DNA of 64,000 nucleotides from Rubidibacter lacunae KORDI 51-2 (GCF_000473895.1 NZ_ASSJ01000049.1:1-64000), one strand, 5' to 3'; shown: positions 16,106-24,558, counted from the stretch's first letter. Notes: generated from the letters alone by a model not told the origin. Translations and numbers: made by a program.

Positions 16106-16591
16106 CTAGCTCGGAAATCCAAAAGAAGCAAAAAATGCAAAGTTCTCTGCAAGCAATGACAGACGTCGCCATACGAAATCATCATAAAGTCCTGGTGTAA
16201 CCTCGGTATCACATCGAACACTCACCGATATTCGAAATGGTCCTGCTGCGTCACCAACATTGGTGGTGATTTCTTTATGATTATTATCCTTGCCCGTGAA
16301 TTGTTCACGAGCCAGAATTCGTTCGACAAAATGGTATTGTTTTTCTGGATCGGGTTCGTAGATCGTGACAGTAATCTCATGCCCGGGAAATCCTTCGAAT
16401 GTCTGTAACCCTTGCGTGTCTAGCACGATTCGAAACGACTTAGCATCAGTATTGGAGGGATCGAGGCGTTGAACGGTTAGCGGTAGTTCGACCGTGAGAC
16501 CGCTATACGAAGCATCACCGTATATGCCGGGCTCATCTCCAAGATGAATTCGACCCTGCCACACGAGTTCTTGTTGAGGGTTAACTGCCAT
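16106..16591 (-). CDS. Conserved hypothetical protein (161 aa)
   Basis: MAVNPQQELVWQGRIHLGDE begins a 161-residue protein that runs convergent with the nuclease gene. Alternating hydrophobic and polar residues predict mainly beta structure (SYSGLTVELPLTVQRL, EITVTIYEPDPEKQYHFV, RISVSVRCDTEVTPG). Codon use is less GC-rich than the operon to its left. Attachment-like repeats lie just upstream, at 16620-16705, so it could be a captured cassette. I recognise no family. Confidence 0.55.
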   Translation of the reverse strand: MAVNPQQELVWQGRIHLGDEPGIYGDASYSGLTVELPLTVQRLDPSNTDAKSFRIVLDTQGLQTFEGFPGHEITVTIYEPDPEKQYHFVERILAREQFTGKDNNHKEITTNVGDAAGPFRISVSVRCDTEVTPGLYDDFVWRRLSLLAENFAFFASFGFPS

Positions 16592-16619
16592 GAATGCTCC
16601 TAGAAATTATTGTGTGAGT

Positions 16620-16705
16620 ACCTAACGTCCAGAAGGTGAGCCGCAGCAGGGGCAGAAGGCCGAGAGGATTGAGTTCCGACTGTCGGCTCCGGCGCCGAGT
16701 TAGGT
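16620..16705. repeat. attC-like imperfect palindrome
   Basis: The ends are ACCTAAC and GTTAGGT, which fit the integron attC core boxes RYYYAAC and GTTRRRY. An inner pairing of GAGCCG-CAG with CTGTCGGCTC leaves one extrahelical base. The central spacers are 9-11 nt, longer than the usual 5-6, so it is not a textbook attC. Confidence 0.4.
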
Positions 16706-16808
16706 TCGCAGTGGCTCGTTTGCTGGAAGAATAACCGATCGCTTCCCAACAAGCCAACCTCTGAAATAACTCTTCAATTGAGGCTGAAACAGAGAAGAAC
16801 GGGCGAAA

Positions 16809-16872
16809 GCCTAACGTTCTTGCCGGTCAGCGGTCGGCCGAAGGCCGATCCGTCTGCAGCGGCGTGTGAGGC
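16809..16872. repeat. Second attC-like hairpin
   Basis: It begins GCCTAAC and contains a strong hairpin, GGTCGGCC-GAA-GGCCGATCC, framed by CAG and CTG. The right-hand core box is degenerate (GTGAGGC). About 100 bases without a gene separate it from the first site. Together the two sites bracket a possible empty or decayed cassette. Confidence 0.35.
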
Positions 16873-16932
16873 ATGTTCTCGTTGATCCTGTGAACGCTCC
16901 ATTGGCCATCGGAGAGTATTACGCGTGCGGGG

Positions 16933-17925
16933 CTAGAAGTAGAGGCTCTCATCGGTCCACCAACGAAGCATGAGGTGCGGGAAGTACCGCTCGGCTGCGG
17001 TCAAGAACCGCTCGAGGTTCCAGCCGACTTCCGTCTTCGGGCTCGACACTGCGAGAAGCAGCTCCGGCGTGTACCGGGCGACACTTCCAAGAATGAACAT
17101 GGCAAGGTAATAGAATGACTCTCGTGGCATGCTGCCGATGCTGCCCCTGAGGCGGGGGGCGAACCAAATAGGGTCCCAGCCGTACGACATGTTGTCCCAC
17201 ATGGTGTCTTTACAGAAGTTAGCCACGGCACGATCTGTACCGTCGAGCTTCACCGTAAGGGCAGGACTGTCATCAGCTAGCTCGCACCGGTCCGCCAGCT
17301 TTGGGAACAGGTTCCGCCACTCTTGCCTGAACTATTCTACCTCATCCTCAGGAACGGATAGGTGAACGCGGGTATCGCCGTTACTCTTGGCTTCAATCCG
17401 TGCCGGATACACGTTCCGCGACTCTGTTGTAGGTCCTCCCGATAGCAGTTCCGGTATGTACGAAAGGCAGTCAGAAAGCGTGATTGGCTTTTGTAAGGTG
17501 GAGGTCGCGCCAACTGCGGTCAGGTACTCGCGAAACGTGCCGGCTCGCTGCAATCGCGCTGCCGTTGAGAGCAGATCAGGTGCCTCGACCAGCGCGAGCC
17601 CATGCCCAGGGGTTGACCTTATCTCTGGTACCAGAGCCATGAAGCCGCGAAGGAGGTTTAGGAAGGAGTAGTAGAGCGTGAGAGGGGCGGTGACGAGAGT
17701 GCCGCTTGCGGCACTGCGCCGAAACTCCACTGCCTGCCGGATTCGGACCGCAGCATAGGCGCGATTGCAATCCCAGTCGGCTGTCTTGAAGGGAGTGAGC
17801 GTGGCGAGGTAATCCGGCAGACTCGCACGCTCAATCTGGCTCCACACCGCCTCGAGTGAATTCTCAGTCTTGAGGCGTGGGCCACGCTGGAAGGAGCCAA
17901 GCAGAGGAAGTCTGAGTATTCCCAT
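16933..17925 (-). pseudogene. YaaC-like protein interrupted by an in-frame TAG
   Basis: The frame runs from the ATG at 17925 to 16933 with a single TAG at 17332-17334. Before it lie 197 residues: LPDYLATLTPFKTADWDC, AYAAVRIRQAVEFRRSA and PLTLYYSFLNLLRGFMAL, the last being the hallmark of YaaC-like proteins. After it the same frame continues FRQEWRNLFPKLADRC and later DPIWFAPRLRG and YYLAMFILGSVARY. The combined 330 residues match the family length. A sense codon, perhaps TGG, became TAG. An internal ATG at 17253 could restart a 106-residue C-terminal piece. YaaC function is unknown. Confidence 0.65.
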
Positions 17926-18987
17926 CTCAGTTGCCTAACTCTAATTAGGACTCGTTTTGCAACTTAAATCTATGCAGAACGAGTATCTCCAGAATCGCTG
18001 ATAGCCTCCCTTCAAAGCAAAAAACATACACATATCTTGATGTCATTTCTACATGGTGCAGATTTGGATCGGATGACTTAAACTTCGCGGCAAGCCCCAG
18101 AGTTACACGATGACTACGCCGCGCAGGCGCTGCTCGATCGCGTAGTTCTGGCGCGATCGCACCGGGAAATATTCCGCCCTAGGAGTGTCGCAGACGCTTA
18201 GACGCATACTGTCTGGCTAAGCTTCAGTAACGTACTCAGCATTGCACCCAGCGGAGACACGTCAAGTGGTGAAACGTGGGATGAAGAAGTAGCAAGGGCA
18301 AGCAACGGTCCGCCACAGCCTCCCCCGCTGTCGTGCGCCTGCGCGCTAGCGTTCTCTGGGTCGCTCGCAAAGCTGCGCTCCTGGCTGACCCCTCCCGTCG
18401 TCCTCTCCCCGAGGGGTCAGCCAATCAATACCTATACATCTATGACGATCGTCTACCTCAGTTTGTGAACGATCGCTTGCCAGTTTTCTTAGGGGAAATC
18501 CTAAGCACCTGTGATCGCCTGGTAGTTGGCAAAGAGCCCGAGCGATCGCGCCGTGCAAGTAGCCCCGCCCGCTTTCCCCCACACTCGTCGTTCGCTGTGT
18601 GCGGTTCGGCGATCGATTGCTCATTCGTCGGCGGGGGTCGCCGTTGGACCGTCGCGCGCAGGTCGCTCCTCTCCCCCCGCACTCCTCACTCGCGGTCGGT
18701 GGGCAGCCGCAGCCCGGCGCGATCGCTGCTGTCTCGGCGGTCGTCGCTACGCCCAAAAGTGCGGAAAATAGCACACATTCGTGTGCTTTTTTTGTTTCCT
18801 GGGGGCTCCGCTCCTAGTGGTACAAAAAGACGGGAATGGGGGGAGGTCGGAGGGCAGGGTAGCACGCACGGATGTCCATTTTTTCACCTCATGCAAATCG
18901 TTAAGATCTTTTCACAGCAAGGGTTTCAGCTTCTAATTCCTATTACTTAATGGTACAATAGTATTATTAATTTAAAGGGGTTTTGTT
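17926..18987. other. Gap with no supported gene
   Basis: Open frames here overlap on both strands and none shows family features. A short piece near 18110-18195 reads DYAAQALLDRVVLARSHREI in one frame and may be a gene remnant. A strong terminator is marked separately at 18770-18793. The stretch from 18950 to 18980 is AT-rich and probably holds the promoter for the SLOG-like gene that follows. Confidence 0.4.
18770..18793 (+). terminator. Rho-independent terminator
   Basis: A perfect stem AGCACAC/GTGTGCT with a four-base loop (ATTC) is followed by seven T residues. No clear gene ends just upstream on the plus strand, so it probably terminated a gene now lost, or insulates the SLOG-like gene at 18988. 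Confidence 0.7.
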
Positions 18988-19536
18988 GTGGTTGCCTCTG
19001 TCGTTTCTCGCTTCTCCGTTGTTGGTTTCTCCGGTTCCCGCCGTCTGCCGTCTGGCGCGCGTTGCGCGCTGTCGGCGGCTGCCGCCGCCGTCGCGCCGGA
19101 TGCGCGGGTGCTGGTCGGCTGCGCGGCAGGCGTGGATGCGTTCTTCCGGGCGCGGTTCCCAGCAGCGGAGGTCTTCGAGGTTGCCTCCGGTTGCTGGGGT
19201 CGTGGGCGCGGTGCGTTTGCGGCCCGGTCGGTGGCGGTCGTCCGGGCGGTGGCGGCTGGTGGCGGTCTTTGGGTCTCGTTCCCCGCGTCGGCGTGCCCGG
19301 CCGGTCTGCTGCCGTCGGCGGCGTCGCGGCGGTGTTTCTGTGGTGCTGGCTCGGGCACCTGGGCGTCGCTGGCGTTTGCTCTCGGGTCCGGTGTTCCGGC
19401 GCTGGTGTTTCTCGGGTCGCTGCCGGTGCCCGCCGGTTGGGGGCTGTCGCCCGTGCCCGGTTGCCCTGGCTGGGTTGGCTCGCCGGCGGCCGTCGGTGCC
19501 GCGCCGGTGGCTGCCCAGCTCGGGCTGTTCGGTTAG
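18988..19536 (+). CDS. SLOG/DprA-like Rossmann-fold protein
   Basis: A GTG start at 18988 follows the Shine-Dalgarno sequence AAAGGGG by about 8 bases. The 182-residue product begins with VVGFSGSRRLPSG, then VLVGCAAGVDAFFRARFP and a later GSGTWASLAFALGSGVPALV. This spacing of glycine-rich loops is typical of SLOG proteins, including the DprA/LOG group, which bind nucleotides or nucleic acid. Such genes are common on cyanobacterial plasmids. The coding strand is strikingly poor in A, with codons ending in T, G or C, unlike its neighbours. The exact ligand is unknown. Confidence 0.65.
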   Translation: MVASVVSRFSVVGFSGSRRLPSGARCALSAAAAAVAPDARVLVGCAAGVDAFFRARFPAAEVFEVASGCWGRGRGAFAARSVAVVRAVAAGGGLWVSFPASACPAGLLPSAASRRCFCGAGSGTWASLAFALGSGVPALVFLGSLPVPAGWGLSPVPGCPGWVGSPAAVGAAPVAAQLGLFG

Positions 19537-19784
19537 GCTTCCTCGGTTTCTTCTCCCGTGCCCCCGGCCCCTGGTTGGGGGTTGTCTTCCAGCTCGAACT
19601 CCGCCGCGATCGCACGCCGCACGCGGTCGGGCCAGCCCTTCTCAGCTCGGACCACAGCTTTCCATGAGCGCGGGACCTTGATGTTGAGGTTCTCAGTCAG
19701 CGGCTCGCTGCGGTCGGTGGTGTAGTGATACTTGGCAAGCTCTGGGTTCCCGCCCGGTCTGCCGCTGTTGTGGGTTCCTGGCAT
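19533..19784 (-). CDS. Small plasmid-type protein (83 aa)
   Basis: MPGTHNSGRPGGNPELAKYH begins the product. The segment TDRSEPLTENLNIKVPRSWKA and a following helical piece resemble small ribbon-helix-helix-like proteins found on cyanobacterial plasmids. The last 15 residues are a Gly/Glu-rich tail. Its 3' end overlaps the SLOG-like gene by 4 nt in a convergent arrangement. A regulatory role is likely but not shown. Confidence 0.55.
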   Translation of the reverse strand: MPGTHNSGRPGGNPELAKYHYTTDRSEPLTENLNIKVPRSWKAVVRAEKGWPDRVRRAIAAEFELEDNPQPGAGGTGEETEEA

Positions 19785-19850
19785 TGTGTCCCTGCAATAG
19801 CGTCCCGCTCATTCTAGCGTGCCATCCCGTTAAAAAAACCTATCAACCTA

Positions 19851-19879
19851 TTGATTATTACTGGATATCCTGTTAAAAT
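19851..19879 (+). promoter_or_regulatory. Sigma-70-type promoter for 19958 gene
   Basis: TTGATT at 19851-19856 and TAAAAT at 19874-19879 are separated by 17 bases in an AT-rich stretch otherwise rare in this region. It faces the gene starting at 19958. A Shine-Dalgarno AGGAG occurs about 10 bases before that ATG. Confidence 0.6.
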
Positions 19880-19957
19880 AGTACATATAAACCAAGAGAC
19901 GATCGCCCTATCCACCAAGAAGTTGCGATCACCCCACTCACTAGGAGCACTCCAATC

Positions 19958-20530
19958 ATGGCACAGCTAATCGAAGTCGAAGCCGTTAGCAATCCGCGCC
20001 AGGTTTCTACCAAGCAGGGCGACCGCGTCGTGTTCGACGTTCTCACTCCCGATGGCGAGCGGAAAGCCATCTGGCGTCCGGGTGATGACCCGGTGGCACT
20101 TGCTATCCGCCTCAGCCAGCGCGTGCTCGTCGCGTCTCACGGCAGCGGCAACCTCACGCTTATCGACAAGCAGCCCCACAACGCCCCACCGCTGGCACCG
20201 CCTCAGATTGCTCCCGAGGACGAAGAGGCGATCGCTCGCGACTTCGATGCCTTTGGCTATTCCTCACCCGCTCCAGCTGTGGCCCCTCCCCAGCAGCTCG
20301 CTACGGCTGCGGCTGACGAGGACGCGCCCGCGCTGCCCGATGACTGGCGCGATCGCTACGAGTGGCACCCGGAACGCAAGCGCATGATGGCAGCCACAGT
20401 CGAGCAGGTCGCCAAGCTCTATCGCTTCGCTTGGGATACTGTCGGGCGCGAGATGGCGGGTATCGAACTGTCCGAAGAAAGCCACCGCGCGATCGCTACT
20501 ACCTGCGTGCTGCAGGCGGTCAAGCAGTAA
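19958..20530 (+). CDS. Plasmid-type hypothetical protein with OB-like start (190 aa)
   Basis: MAQLIEVEAVSNPRQVSTKQ followed by VVFDVLTPDGERKAIWRPGD gives alternating strands like a small OB-type domain. A proline/alanine-rich linker (about 75-125) and a helical C-terminal part (WHPERKRMMAATVEQVAKLY, ending VLQAVKQ) follow. It opens a plus-strand run of small genes with a good promoter. Such layouts fit plasmid single-strand binding or maintenance proteins. I do not recognise the family. Confidence 0.6.
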   Translation: MAQLIEVEAVSNPRQVSTKQGDRVVFDVLTPDGERKAIWRPGDDPVALAIRLSQRVLVASHGSGNLTLIDKQPHNAPPLAPPQIAPEDEEAIARDFDAFGYSSPAPAVAPPQQLATAAADEDAPALPDDWRDRYEWHPERKRMMAATVEQVAKLYRFAWDTVGREMAGIELSEESHRAIATTCVLQAVKQ

Positions 20531-20555
20531 TGCCGTAGGCGAACGCTAACGATTC

Positions 20556-20577
20556 GGGGGAGGGTCCGTGCCTCCCC
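20556..20577 (+). other. Stem-loop between small genes
   Basis: GGGGAGG and CCTCCCC pair around a seven-base loop, directly after the stop of the 190-residue protein. No T-run follows, so it is more likely an mRNA-stabilising or processing structure than an intrinsic terminator. Confidence 0.4.
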
Positions 20578-20611
20578 ACTCCGTCCGCTGCAAATTTTCG
20601 GAGTTTTTATC

Positions 20612-20845
20612 ATGACCGCTACTCACGAGCCGCGATCGCACTGGTCCTATGGCTGCACGCTGCTAACCCGCGAGTTGGTGCGCGAGGACGACCATCTCGA
20701 ACCCGCCGACGTGCAACACCTCGTTCGCACCTTCGACCGCCCGGTTGGTCGTACCGACATCGAAGCCCAGATCGCCCACTGGCTGCAGAACGGCTACTAC
20801 CTGGCGTGCTTCTGGCTGCAGTCCGACGACGAACCGCCATTTTAG
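20612..20845 (+). CDS. Small hypothetical protein (77 aa)
   Basis: MTATHEPRSHWSYGCTLLTR begins the product. The rest is acidic (REDDHLEPADVQHLVRTFDR) and ends FWLQSDDEPPF before TAG at 20843-20845. An in-frame ATG with moderate codon bias and co-direction with its neighbours support it. The frame continues past the TAG into another small coding region (next entry). No recognised domain. Confidence 0.5.
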   Translation: MTATHEPRSHWSYGCTLLTRELVREDDHLEPADVQHLVRTFDRPVGRTDIEAQIAHWLQNGYYLACFWLQSDDEPPF

Positions 20846-20851
20846 GAGAGA

Positions 20852-21064
20852 ATCAAGCCGCAATTCCGCATCGAGCACATCGAGGTCGATCGCCTCACGG
20901 GCAAGGACCTGGGCGAAATCGAGTGCTACATCCTGGACGCGCCTAACGCTGCCGCCGCTTGGTAGCAAGCCTACAAGCGCTGTGGGCTGGACGAGGTAGT
21001 AGACGTGTACCCGCTATGGTCGCGATCTCGTCCATCCGCCAAATTTCAGCCGCCCACCAATTGA
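20852..21064 (+). pseudogene. Small gene lacking a start codon and carrying an internal TAG
   Basis: A Shine-Dalgarno AGGAG at 20844-20848 precedes ATC at 20852, where ATG would be expected. The frame reads KPQFRIEHIEVDRLTGKDLG, then EIECYILDAPNAAAAW, TAG at 20963-20965, then QAYKRCGLDEVVDVYPLW. The pieces read as one compact alpha/beta protein of about 65 residues with a C-terminal extension. Start loss and the nonsense codon indicate decay, unless the codons are recoded. Confidence 0.5.
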
Positions 21065-21106
21065 CAGACTGCATTTCCCCTAAGAAAACACCGCCATTGC
21101 CAAACT

Positions 21107-21454
21107 ATGACGACCCTAACTGCCTACGATCTAAACCGATTCACCGGCTCAGAGGTGCTTTACCGCCACTGGCTGCGGATGCGCTACACCGAGGGCGTGA
21201 AGTACCTAGCCGATCGCGCTGGCGCTCACTGGATCGTGGACGCGATCGCCAGTCACCAGCCGAACTTGCGCCGCGTTCCGTTCCAGCTCTGGGAGTTAGT
21301 CAAACAGGAGGGCGATCGCGCGGTGCTGACCTGTCGCGAGGACAGCGATCGCCCGCTGTTGGTGCGGCAGGAGATTGCCTACACTGACTTCCCGCTGGCG
21401 AGTACGAAGCTTTACTGCTGCAATGGCGTGTTGATGCTGCCAAGCGAGTACTAG
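21107..21454 (+). CDS. DUF6876-like protein (115 aa)
   Basis: MTTLTAYDLNRFTGSEVLYR begins a 115-residue protein containing GVKYLADRAGAHWIVDAIAS, VPFQLWELVKQ and the C-terminal GVLMLPSEY. This pattern recurs in small proteins of cyanobacterial and other plasmids, which I recall as DUF6876. It looks complete and intact. The function is unknown; its distribution suggests a role in mobile-element biology. Confidence 0.65.
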   Translation: MTTLTAYDLNRFTGSEVLYRHWLRMRYTEGVKYLADRAGAHWIVDAIASHQPNLRRVPFQLWELVKQEGDRAVLTCREDSDRPLLVRQEIAYTDFPLASTKLYCCNGVLMLPSEY

Positions 21455-21594
21455 CGCGATCGCCCGACCCTAGTAGCCTGTCACATGGCGGGCTGCATTT
21501 TCCCTTAGATATTGGGAGCCACCGACGGTCAAGTATGCCTTACATGCCGAGCTGGAGAGATGCGTTTGTAGGGGTACTCGCAGCGTTTGTCACT

Positions 21595-21804
21595 TCACTG
21601 TAAGTCTTCTTCTAATAGCTGAGCGATGTTCATAATCGACTTCAGAGTGCCAATCTTCAAGTCTCGGTTGCGATGCACGGGGACCGAGACAATCTTGCTT
21701 TCGCCGGACTTTTCGTAAATGTGGTGGCTGCCCGTTACCTTCTTGAGAACCCAGCCTCTCTTCTCCAGGATTTTGCACAGTTTTTTACCCGGAACTGACT
21801 TCAT
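21595..21804 (-). CDS. hicA: HicA-family mRNA interferase toxin
   Basis: The start at 21804 gives 69 residues. KSVPGKKLCKILEKRGWVLK, then GSHHIYEKSG with the active-site histidine, and VPVHRNRDLKIGTLKSIM are the HicA signature (double-stranded RNA-binding-like fold). The gene overlaps the upstream hicB by 4 nt (ATGA), in hicB-hicA order. Its product cleaves mRNA when free of HicB. Length and motifs are normal, so it is probably active. Confidence 0.9.
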   Translation of the reverse strand: MKSVPGKKLCKILEKRGWVLKKVTGSHHIYEKSGESKIVSVPVHRNRDLKIGTLKSIMNIAQLLEEDLQ

Positions 21805-22013
21805 ACAGCAATTTCGACAACTTCGGATTCCGCGTCTGGCTGTCGGCTTTGATTTGCCACCTCTAACCATCCCTCAACCGCATCCTTGAGGTTGTCAATC
21901 GTTTCGTCAATAGAATCCCCCTCGGTCACGCAGCCGGGCAGTGCCGGGACTTCTGCCCAGTAGCCCCCTTCTTCAGCAGAATGAATAATGGCTCTGATTT
22001 TCATCGTTTCCAA
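21801..22013 (-). CDS. hicB: HicB-family antitoxin
   Basis: The protein has 70 residues. MKIRAIIHSAEEGGYWAEVP and ALPGCVTEGDSIDETIDNLK are the HicB partial RNase H-like core. The acidic helix that follows normally contacts the toxin. A second ATG three codons in (MKIRA) may be the true start. It precedes and overlaps hicA. No DNA-binding C-terminal domain is present, so autoregulation would need another mechanism. Confidence 0.9.
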   Translation of the reverse strand: METMKIRAIIHSAEEGGYWAEVPALPGCVTEGDSIDETIDNLKDAVEGWLEVANQSRQPDAESEVVEIAV

Positions 22014-22232
22014 TGTTAGATGTCGATCGAATGGTCGAATTCTAGCAAATCTGTGGGCAGCTTGCTTGTGCCATTTTAATATGCCGCTGTCGCTTACCTG
22101 AAGAGCTCTATTTTCGTCCTATATTGCTGTTCGATCTTTGGGATTTTGTGAATTGATTCGAGCATAGTTTAAGTACAATTTAGGAAGCGCTTACGCTCCA
22201 GTTTTTCATTGACTTCATGTGGAGATGAACGT

Positions 22233-22688
22233 ATGTCCGAACTCGTACACCTGGATGCACAGCCGTTAGTGAATCGCAGCGATCGCACCCAGCAGCTCGT
22301 TGCATTCTGTCGCGCGCACATGAAGCGAGGCAGGGATTTTGGTGCGATCGCGGGAGGTCAGAGACCGATACTATTCAAGCCCGGTGCTGAAAAGCTCGTG
22401 CGTTTGTTCGGGCTGGCGACGCATTTCGAGATGTGCCACATGGTCGAGGACTTCACGGGCAAGGAAAACGGGGAACCGCTGTTTTACTACCGCTACCGCT
22501 GCACGCTGACGTGGAATGGGCAGGCGATCGCACAGTCTGAGGGAAGCTGCAACAGTTGGGAGAAGAAGTATCGCAATCGTCGCGATAAATTTGACCTGGT
22601 GAACACATTGCAGAAGATGGCGCAAAAGCGAGCGCTGGTGTCTGCAACGCTGCTGGCAACCGGAGCCTCAGAGCTTTTCGAGCAGTAA
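22233..22688 (+). CDS. Plasmid/phage-type conserved protein (151 aa)
   Basis: GGAG lies ten bases before the ATG at 22233, so this start is preferred over 22209. The product contains MKRGRDFGAIAGGQRPILFK, PGAEKLVRLFGL, FYYRYRCTL and EGSCNSWEKKYR. The same arrangement occurs in phage and plasmid proteins of unassigned function in other bacteria. The C-terminal KFDLVNTLQKMAQKRALVSA is a conserved helical end. A role in element recombination is plausible, but nothing in the sequence proves it. Confidence 0.6.
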   Translation: MSELVHLDAQPLVNRSDRTQQLVAFCRAHMKRGRDFGAIAGGQRPILFKPGAEKLVRLFGLATHFEMCHMVEDFTGKENGEPLFYYRYRCTLTWNGQAIAQSEGSCNSWEKKYRNRRDKFDLVNTLQKMAQKRALVSATLLATGASELFEQ

Positions 22689-22779
22689 GTTCAGGCGTGA
22701 CTTGTAGACCGCCCTGCATGAAACTTTGGCAATCGATGTGGGGAGGAAGTTTGAATGACAGCACTACCTGAACTTTTGT

Positions 22780-23470
22780 ATGGCATTTAACTACTCGTCG
22801 CGCTTCCCGCATTGCAAATTGGAACCGGGCGCGTGCGGAACGATTGTGGATGTATGTCACTTAGATCGCTATAAAGAGGAGTGCGCCGACGTCGACGGAG
22901 TAAGAATTTTGACACCGACAGACTCCTGGGGCCCTCTGCAAACCCAACAATCGCGCGATCATGCCCCCCAATCCGTTGTCCGGGGAGCCGGAGATTGACT
23001 GGATGTCTGGTGATAGTCGCGGAACAACTAATGCTAGCAATGGGAAACTCAGGTAGATATCACGTCTGCGATCGTTGGTTGACAACAAAGGCTACCGTCA
23101 GTGGTCAGTGGGTCTGGCTGGCAATCGATCGCCAAACCCAAGAAATCATCGGTGCCCAGGCGGCTCGAGAGGTTTCGAGCGAGGTGAAGCGCTCTGATCG
23201 TGATACCCCCCGGTTAATCACAGAGTACCGGTATCTACATAGATTACTGGGAGACCGATTGGGGCGTACTAACCTCGAAACACGATCAGGTCGTCACCAA
23301 GCAAACTGGAAAAAAATAACGTCATCGGGCGCTTTAACTGCACCTCGCGTCGACGGCGCGCTCATGGCTAGTGTTGTTGAGTTTAGCTGTTCCACACGTA
23401 TGCTCGATCGTATGGGCATTTTCAGGATTTTCATTCAAAACTACAAGGCATTATTAACTTTTTAGTACTA
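22780..23470 (+). pseudogene. IS1-family transposase remnant, multiply frameshifted
   Basis: Homology to IS1 InsB appears in pieces: DNKGYRQWS near 23080 in one frame, WVWLAIDRQTQEIIGAQ near 23115 in another, DTPRLITEYRYLH near 23200, and TDYWETDWGVL followed by TGKNNVIGRFNCTSRRR at 23250-23350. A last piece, GIFRIFIQNYKALL, near 23420 fits the C-terminus. At least three frameshifts separate the pieces. No intact ends were found. Sequence from 22780 to about 23040 is not recognisable. Confidence 0.6.
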
Positions 23471-23685
23471 CCCCATGACTTTCGTGGTTTCTGCTCGCCG
23501 ACTTGGACGCGATCGTGGTTATCGATAAAAAAGAATCCTCTCATCACCAGTGAATTCTGGAAGCATTCCGCGAGAAAGCGCGAACGGCCTCTCATGCTGT
23601 TCCCAGGGTTCGCGTTTGTGCAAAAAATCTTTGCGCTCGATTTTGCGCGGCCCGGAACAGGGTAAAAGTGTAAAAGATTTAAGGG
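23471..23685. other. Short gap downstream of the VMAP-type operon
   Basis: No gene or clear terminator is seen. I looked here for a diversity-generating template repeat matching the two variable regions and did not find one. Confidence 0.4.
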
Positions 23686-24558
23686 TTAGGTCCTAGGGGC
23701 AGAACGGGCAACGCGGAACCCTTGGTAGTCGAACCCGAAGTCGGGGACGATCCTGGTGCGAAACGCCGAGCGACAGTACCTCGGAGGGGTGAACCAAGAA
23801 CCGCCGCGAGTAACACGTTTACGATTATCTGCAAGTAATTCTGACAGGCTTGATTCTATGATCTCGTAAACACCACTGTCTAGTTTTCCGTCCCAGACAT
23901 GACCGCTTCCGGGGGCCCCTTGGTAATTCTTGTGCCACGGATCTGCGCACCACTCCCAGACATTCCCGTGCATGTCCGAGAGCCCGAAGTTATTGGCTGC
24001 ATCGAAGTAACCGACCGATGTCGTTTCTCCTTGACGCTTACCGACTTCACCTTGTCCATAGACTTTTGTGGCATCGTAGTTAGCCACATCGGACGAGATT
24101 GTTTTTCCGAAGTGAAACGGAGTTGTTGTTCCCGCGCGGCAGGCGTACTCCCACTCTGCCTCGCTCGGCAAGCGATACACTACCCCCATTAATTGAGATA
24201 AGCGCGCGCAAAACTCGATTGCTTCGTACCACTTGACCTTTTCCACCGGGCGATCTTTCCCTTCGAACCCAGACGGATTGGAGTCTAGCTTTACAGCGAT
24301 CTGCGGCACCCTTTCCACTACGAAACGCCACTGCGACTGGGTAACTGGGTAACGCCCGAGCAGAAAGGCTCGCACTTGGACTTCATGCTGCGGTCCTTCA
24401 CCCATACTTCGCCCCGGTTCCTCTTCCGGAGAGCCCATCCAGAACTCTCCGCCAGACACCAGCATCATCTCTAGCCCGAGGCCGTTCGGATCCTCTACAA
24501 AGCGTAGAACCCGCTCCTTGCGGTAGCGAAAATCGAGTTTCGTTTGTGGTGTACCCAT
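23686..24558 (-). CDS. FGE-sulfatase-fold protein with DGR-type variable region
   Basis: The protein has 290 residues. The FGE-sulfatase (C-type-lectin-like) fold fills it from about residue 30: VSGGEFWMGSPEEEPG, RPVEKVKWYEAIEFC, LPSEAEWEYACRAG, DMHGNVWEWCADPWH, and the end RGGSWFTPPRYCRSAF with GFRVARS. This end is the usual variable tip of cyanobacterial DGR targets. It is the last gene of the operon and a close relative of the C-terminus of the preceding 1220-residue protein. The fold is probably used for ligand binding, not formylglycine formation. The variable residues fall in the last 35 positions. Confidence 0.9.
   Translation of the reverse strand: MGTPQTKLDFRYRKERVLRFVEDPNGLGLEMMLVSGGEFWMGSPEEEPGRSMGEGPQHEVQVRAFLLGRYPVTQSQWRFVVERVPQIAVKLDSNPSGFEGKDRPVEKVKWYEAIEFCARLSQLMGVVYRLPSEAEWEYACRAGTTTPFHFGKTISSDVANYDATKVYGQGEVGKRQGETTSVGYFDAANNFGLSDMHGNVWEWCADPWHKNYQGAPGSGHVWDGKLDSGVYEIIESSLSELLADNRKRVTRGGSWFTPPRYCRSAFRTRIVPDFGFDYQGFRVARSAPRT
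23707..23793 (-). other. DGR-like variable region, copy 1
   Basis: These 87 nt (read on the minus strand, from after the TGG codon to GCC of GFRVA) align without gaps with 24737-24823. Of 23 differences, 21 have adenine in one of the two copies, and most lie in codons of the AAY type. Constant blocks such as TGTCGCTCGGC and CAAGGGTTCCGCGTTGCC are identical, although flanking coding sequence has diverged synonymously. Confidence 0.75.

Noticed and set aside
18947-19615. Minus-strand Arg/Pro-rich frame opposite the SLOG-like gene
   Set aside because: It arises from the extreme base skew of that gene; the plus strand has a ribosome-binding site and a recognisable fold.
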